Source: Desulfocapsa sp. (GTDB lineage: Bacteria; Desulfobacterota; Desulfobulbia; Desulfobulbales; Desulfocapsaceae). From it: a stretch of DNA of 37,772 nt. Below, one piece after another: positions 35,850 to 37,772 of this stretch; positions within the stretch are counted from its first letter, which is position 1, and each line of letters starts with the position of its first letter. The translations under genes were made by a program, and so were the position numbers. The notes under the pieces were generated by a model. The model made no database searches, was not told the DNA's origin, and saw nothing but the letters and a program-made list of their open reading frames with translations. The stretch covers positions 1 to 37,772 of the forward strand of contig JAQYVF010000046.1 of the NCBI GenBank assembly GCA_030145625.1. The letters are read 5' to 3'.

Positions 35850-36056
35850 TTAACCAATAATTGCTTTAAATAAACTGTATACTAGGCCTACAGGATCTCC
35901 ACTGTTTGATATGCCTGCTATCATGCAAGCGACAGCCCAGACTCCTATGGCCCCAGCAGAAATACTGATGGCCATCACAGCCACTCTAGAAATTTCAGCA
36001 CTGGGAGTACTTTTCGTTTGTACATTTGTTCTGTCTGAGACTTGATCTTCTTTCAT
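35850..36056 (-). CDS. Small single-span membrane protein, paralogue C
   Basis: A 68-residue relative of the neighbouring small proteins. A polar N terminus (about 1-22) precedes a membrane helix (about 24-47) with the core GVWAVACMIAGI, then SGDPVGLVYSLFKAIIG, the shared amphipathic C terminus. The sequence has diverged from B and D but keeps G-x-W-(A/G)-V-x-C and the (G/D)P...LF.A..G end. AGGA lies seven bases before the ATG. It is first in its transcription unit, behind the -24/-12 promoter at 36154-36169. Function unknown. Confidence 0.8.
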   Translation of the reverse strand: MKEDQVSDRTNVQTKSTPSAEISRVAVMAISISAGAIGVWAVACMIAGISNSGDPVGLVYSLFKAIIG

Positions 36057-36153
36057 GGCGATTCCTGCTGAATTGTAAATCTATAATTGAAGTTTTCTTA
36101 CACGTTGCGCTTCAATGCGACCAACAGTGTTTTTATTCAGTTAAATTATACAA

Positions 36154-36169
36154 TGCAGTTATGGTGCCA
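36154..36169 (-). promoter_or_regulatory. Sigma-54 (-24/-12) promoter for paralogues C and D
   Basis: On the minus strand TGGCAC-N5-CTGCA matches the sigma-54 consensus TGGCAC-N5-TTGCW at all but one base, with the invariant GG and GC correctly spaced by ten. The predicted transcript starts near 36143, about 87 nt before the paralogue C ATG. Confidence 0.72.
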
Positions 36170-36282
36170 ATAACACAACAGCAGCTCACTTTTTCCCTCA
36201 AAGCATGCTATCGCATTGTAATAACAACAATATACAAGGATAACATTCTCTGGCCAAGACTATGAACGTGACAATCAACCAA

Positions 36283-36349
36283 GCTAAGTGTTGCGTCTGT
36301 GTTGCGCAGCAACACTTAGCGCAACACAGACGCAACACTTAGCGCAACA
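36283..36349. promoter_or_regulatory. Phased array of TGTTGC/GCAACA half-sites, probable enhancer
   Basis: Six half-sites lie at 36289 and 36300 (TGTTGC) and 36309, 36321, 36332 and 36344 (GCAACA), spaced 9-12 bp, close to one helical turn. Within this, 36283-36307 and 36319-36343 form a perfect 25-bp inverted repeat with an 11-bp spacer. The array sits about 115-180 bp upstream of the sigma-54 promoter at 36154-36169, the normal distance for an activator site. Confidence 0.75.
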
Positions 36350-36368
36350 CCTCTTCTTTTACCCAAAC

Positions 36369-36408
36369 AAAAAAGGGTCGTTGAGCTAAAGCTCAACGAC
36401 CCTTTTTT
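36369..36408 (-). terminator. Strong bidirectional Rho-independent terminator
   Basis: A perfect 18-bp stem (AAAAAAGGGTCGTTGAGC with its complement) around TAAA, with six T on each strand. It lies 24 bp after the stop of paralogue B and isolates it from the enhancer-promoter unit of paralogues C and D. Confidence 0.92.
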
Positions 36409-36432
36409 GTTTCGTTTTTTAAATGAAAATTC

Positions 36433-36657
36433 TTATGAACCAACGATAGCCTGAAAAAGATTTTTTATCATTTCAACAGGCCCTCCCCCTTTGAAAAAAG
36501 AGTTTGAAAGACAAATCACTCCCCAAATTCCTGCCCCGGCGGCGAAAGCGGCAGTAATATATATCCCAACCTTGTAAAGCTCACTGTCAGTATGCTCAAT
36601 TTCATGAACAGTAGGGGTAGATTCAATTCTATCCTTGGTAATTGCTTTTTCTTCCAT
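36433..36657 (-). CDS. Small single-span membrane protein, paralogue B
   Basis: A 74-residue protein from the ATG at 36657, chosen because GAGG lies eight bases upstream; in-frame ATG (36675) and GTG (36681) starts lie further out. The polar N terminus ends in HTDSELYKVG, then a membrane helix (about 30-52) holds GIWGVICLSNSF, then GGGPVEMIKNLFQAIVG. It is clearly homologous to paralogue D over the last 50 residues. Function unknown. It ends at a strong terminator and has no well-spaced -24/-12 promoter of its own, so it may be read from the promoter of paralogue A. Confidence 0.82.
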   Translation of the reverse strand: MEEKAITKDRIESTPTVHEIEHTDSELYKVGIYITAAFAAGAGIWGVICLSNSFFKGGGPVEMIKNLFQAIVGS

Positions 36658-36725
36658 CAGAGTTACCTCTTCCATAATCACAAGACGTTAGCCAATCGAC
36701 CGTTAACTTATAATTGATTTATTAA

Positions 36726-36893
36726 TTACCTATGAGCCATGAAATCACAACTACCCACAGCACCTGAAAAAGAAAAATTAATTGTCCGGTTGCCGATTAC
36801 AATGGCGAAATTTTCAGTAAATCTTCCATCTGTTTCTGCAATTTCAAACCAGCCAGGAATTTTTTCTTTTATATGATTACCCGTTCGTTTCAT
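36726..36893 (-). CDS. Possible 55-residue orphan protein
   Basis: A short frame starting MKRTGNHIKEKIPGWFEIAE and ending GSCDFMAHR, lying exactly between paralogues A and B. Its composition is protein-like and there is no hydrophobic segment. The Shine-Dalgarno is weak, so it may be chance. I recognise no family. Confidence 0.35.
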   Translation of the reverse strand: MKRTGNHIKEKIPGWFEIAETDGRFTENFAIVIGNRTINFSFSGAVGSCDFMAHR

Positions 36894-36943
36894 TTTCTAT
36901 ACATTTTTATCCAAAGATGTTTGAGTACCCTTTCTACCTTAAA

Positions 36944-37156
36944 TCATCCATTAATGGCTACAAAAAACTTTAAAACAAGGTTAGCAGGCCCTCCACTGCT
37001 GATCATACCGGAAAATAGAGAAGCAACCGCCCAACAAGCTATCAATAATGAAGGAACACCAATTAGAGTAATTCCAAGCCTATTGAGTTCAACGTTGACA
37101 TTATCTTTAACCTTAACGTTGCTTCTATCTTTGGCAAATGCTGTTGTATTTTCCAT
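36944..37156 (-). CDS. Small single-span membrane protein, paralogue A
   Basis: A 70-residue protein from the ATG at 37156, preceded by AAGGAG; an in-frame start at 37186 would add ten residues. A polar, Asn/Lys/Val-rich N terminus (about 1-24) precedes a membrane helix (about 27-50) containing CWAVASLFSGM, then SSGGPANLVLKFFVAING. It is the most divergent of the four but keeps the W-A-V core and GGP...F.A..G ending. It stands 277 bp after the sigma-54 regulator gene, behind a -24/-12 promoter. Function unknown. Confidence 0.78.
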   Translation of the reverse strand: MENTTAFAKDRSNVKVKDNVNVELNRLGITLIGVPSLLIACWAVASLFSGMISSGGPANLVLKFFVAING

Positions 37157-37221
37157 TGTTCTCTCCTTAATAGTAGTTAGCGTCAAGTTCTAATTCCCAA
37201 GTCACATCATGGCTACACAGT

Positions 37222-37237
37222 AGCACGGAACGTACCA
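37222..37237 (-). promoter_or_regulatory. Sigma-54 (-24/-12) promoter for paralogue A
   Basis: On the minus strand TGGTAC-N5-GTGCT keeps the invariant GG and GC with the correct ten-base spacing, and differs from consensus at two tolerated positions. The predicted start is near 37211, about 55 nt before the ATG at 37156. Confidence 0.62.
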
Positions 37238-37370
37238 AAAAATTAAAAAACTAACAAACACCTCCTGGAAAGACACCAACTTACTGAATTAACGGATAAT
37301 ATTTATTTTCCCCTCATCACCTACATCCTTATAAAGGAACAACCTACATTTCCAAATAGCATTGCAATAC

Positions 37371-37427
37371 TGTTGCATTTCCCAGAAATAGTGTTGCATA
37401 ACTGTGGGCCGCAACATCTTTGCAACA
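37371..37427. promoter_or_regulatory. TGTTGC/GCAACA half-sites upstream of paralogue A
   Basis: TGTTGC at 37371-37376 and 37392-37397 faces GCAACA at 37411-37416 and 37422-37427, two nested inverted pairs; a palindromic ATTGCAAT lies at 37361. They start about 135 bp upstream of the sigma-54 promoter at 37222-37237 and just after the stop of the regulator gene. They match the half-sites at 36283-36349. Confidence 0.68.
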
Positions 37428-37433
37428 TCTCGG

Positions 37434-37772
37434 TTATTTATTGTGTACTTTAACAATATCACTAGCCATGCCTATTCTCTGCATCTTACGATAGAGAGTG
37501 GATCGATCGATGTTAAGCATGCGTGCTGCCTTAGACTTGTTACCACGTGCATGTTTCAGGACCTCTATAATTTCATCCTCCTCGCTAATATAAGGGGGTA
37601 AGTTCGTGATACTTTGAAAATGATCAGGAGATGCCACCTGTTCGAGAAGCTGATCTGCCGTTTTTTGTATTTCCTCGGGAAAGTGTTCTAAGGAAATAGT
37701 GGGACCATCACATAAGACACAGGCTCTCTCAATTATATGACGCAATTCCCGAACATTCCCCGGCCATGAATA
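37434..37772 (-). CDS. Sigma-54-dependent transcriptional activator (C-terminal part only)
   Basis: The frame is open to the window edge (113 codons). It starts inside the AAA+ domain at [17 protein letters not shown], the hallmark GNVREL region of NtrC-type enhancer-binding proteins. It ends in a Fis-type helix-turn-helix ([20 protein letters not shown]). The sensory and GAFTGA-bearing parts are outside the window. It is the obvious candidate to bind the TGTTGC/GCAACA sites and drive the two sigma-54 promoters just downstream. No terminator follows it before paralogue A. Confidence 0.92.
   Translation of the reverse strand, partial: YSWPGNVRELRHIIERACVLCDGPTISLEHFPEEIQKTADQLLEQVASPDHFQSITNLPPYISEEDEIIEVLKHARGNKSKAARMLNIDRSTLYRKMQRIGMASDIVKVHNK

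Noticed and set aside
36283-36349. Short CRISPR-like array
   Set aside because: Half-sites are six bases, in both orientations, with 3-6 bp between them; there are no spacers and no cas genes.
36834-36852. TGG...TTGCA on the minus strand as a sigma-54 promoter for paralogue B
   Set aside because: The GG-GC spacing is one base short of the strictly required ten, and it lies inside a possible small ORF.

Overview
The window looks like chromosomal DNA of a Desulfobacterota (delta-proteobacterial) anaerobe, most likely a sulfate- or sulfur-metabolising member of the Desulfobulbales. This rests on a nine-haem c7-type cytochrome beside NrfD-like and ferredoxin subunits, a two-CW small protein, many two-component and sigma-54 genes, moderate to low GC, and a rich NtrC/CheA signalling content. 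The taxonomic call is inference; no rRNA or tRNA gene was seen. Most genes lie on the minus strand in short operons.

Region by region. 1-1215: 5' part of a membrane sensor with a PAS domain, cut by the window edge. 1490-3172: EttA-type ABC-F translation factor. 3.5-6.4 kb (minus): orphan HPt protein, TsaC/Sua5-type tRNA-modification enzyme, and a PurD-PurE fusion. 6.6-7.3 kb (plus): FadR-like TetR repressor with a readable promoter and operator. 7.4-14.3 kb (minus): greA, a 1344-residue TPR/outer-membrane-barrel protein, a DegT-type sugar aminotransferase and a sigma-32-type sigma factor carrying a 39-bp tandem repeat. 14.7-16.5 kb (plus): lepA, followed by a structured intergenic element. 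16.9-19.4 kb (minus): hisI-hisG-engB and a two-CW protein. 19.7-20.2 kb: SlyD-like FKBP. 20.5-26.9 kb (plus): a compact chemosensory operon (hybrid cheA, cheW, cheB, cheR, response regulator) without a chemoreceptor gene. 27.0-28.6 kb: secreted pentapeptide-repeat protein. 28.9-32.2 kb (minus): three-gene periplasm/membrane electron-transfer module (nonahaem cytochrome, NrfD-like quinone subunit, Tat-exported four-cluster ferredoxin).

The most unusual part is 32.5-37.8 kb (all minus). In transcription order it holds: the 3' end of a sigma-54 enhancer-binding regulator; a small membrane protein; a possible 55-residue orphan; a second small membrane protein; two more related small membrane proteins; an FtsH protease with a cysteine-rich tail; and a membrane sensor shaped like a histidine kinase that has lost its phospho-acceptor histidine and its whole ATPase domain. 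Two of the small-protein transcription units have good -24/-12 promoter matches, and each has clusters of TGTTGC/GCAACA half-sites about 115-205 bp upstream, as expected for enhancer sites of a sigma-54 activator. I propose this as a coherent, possibly undescribed envelope-associated system: regulator and enhancers switch on a family of about 70-residue single-span membrane proteins, with FtsH as a plausible partner or turnover factor. The function is unknown.
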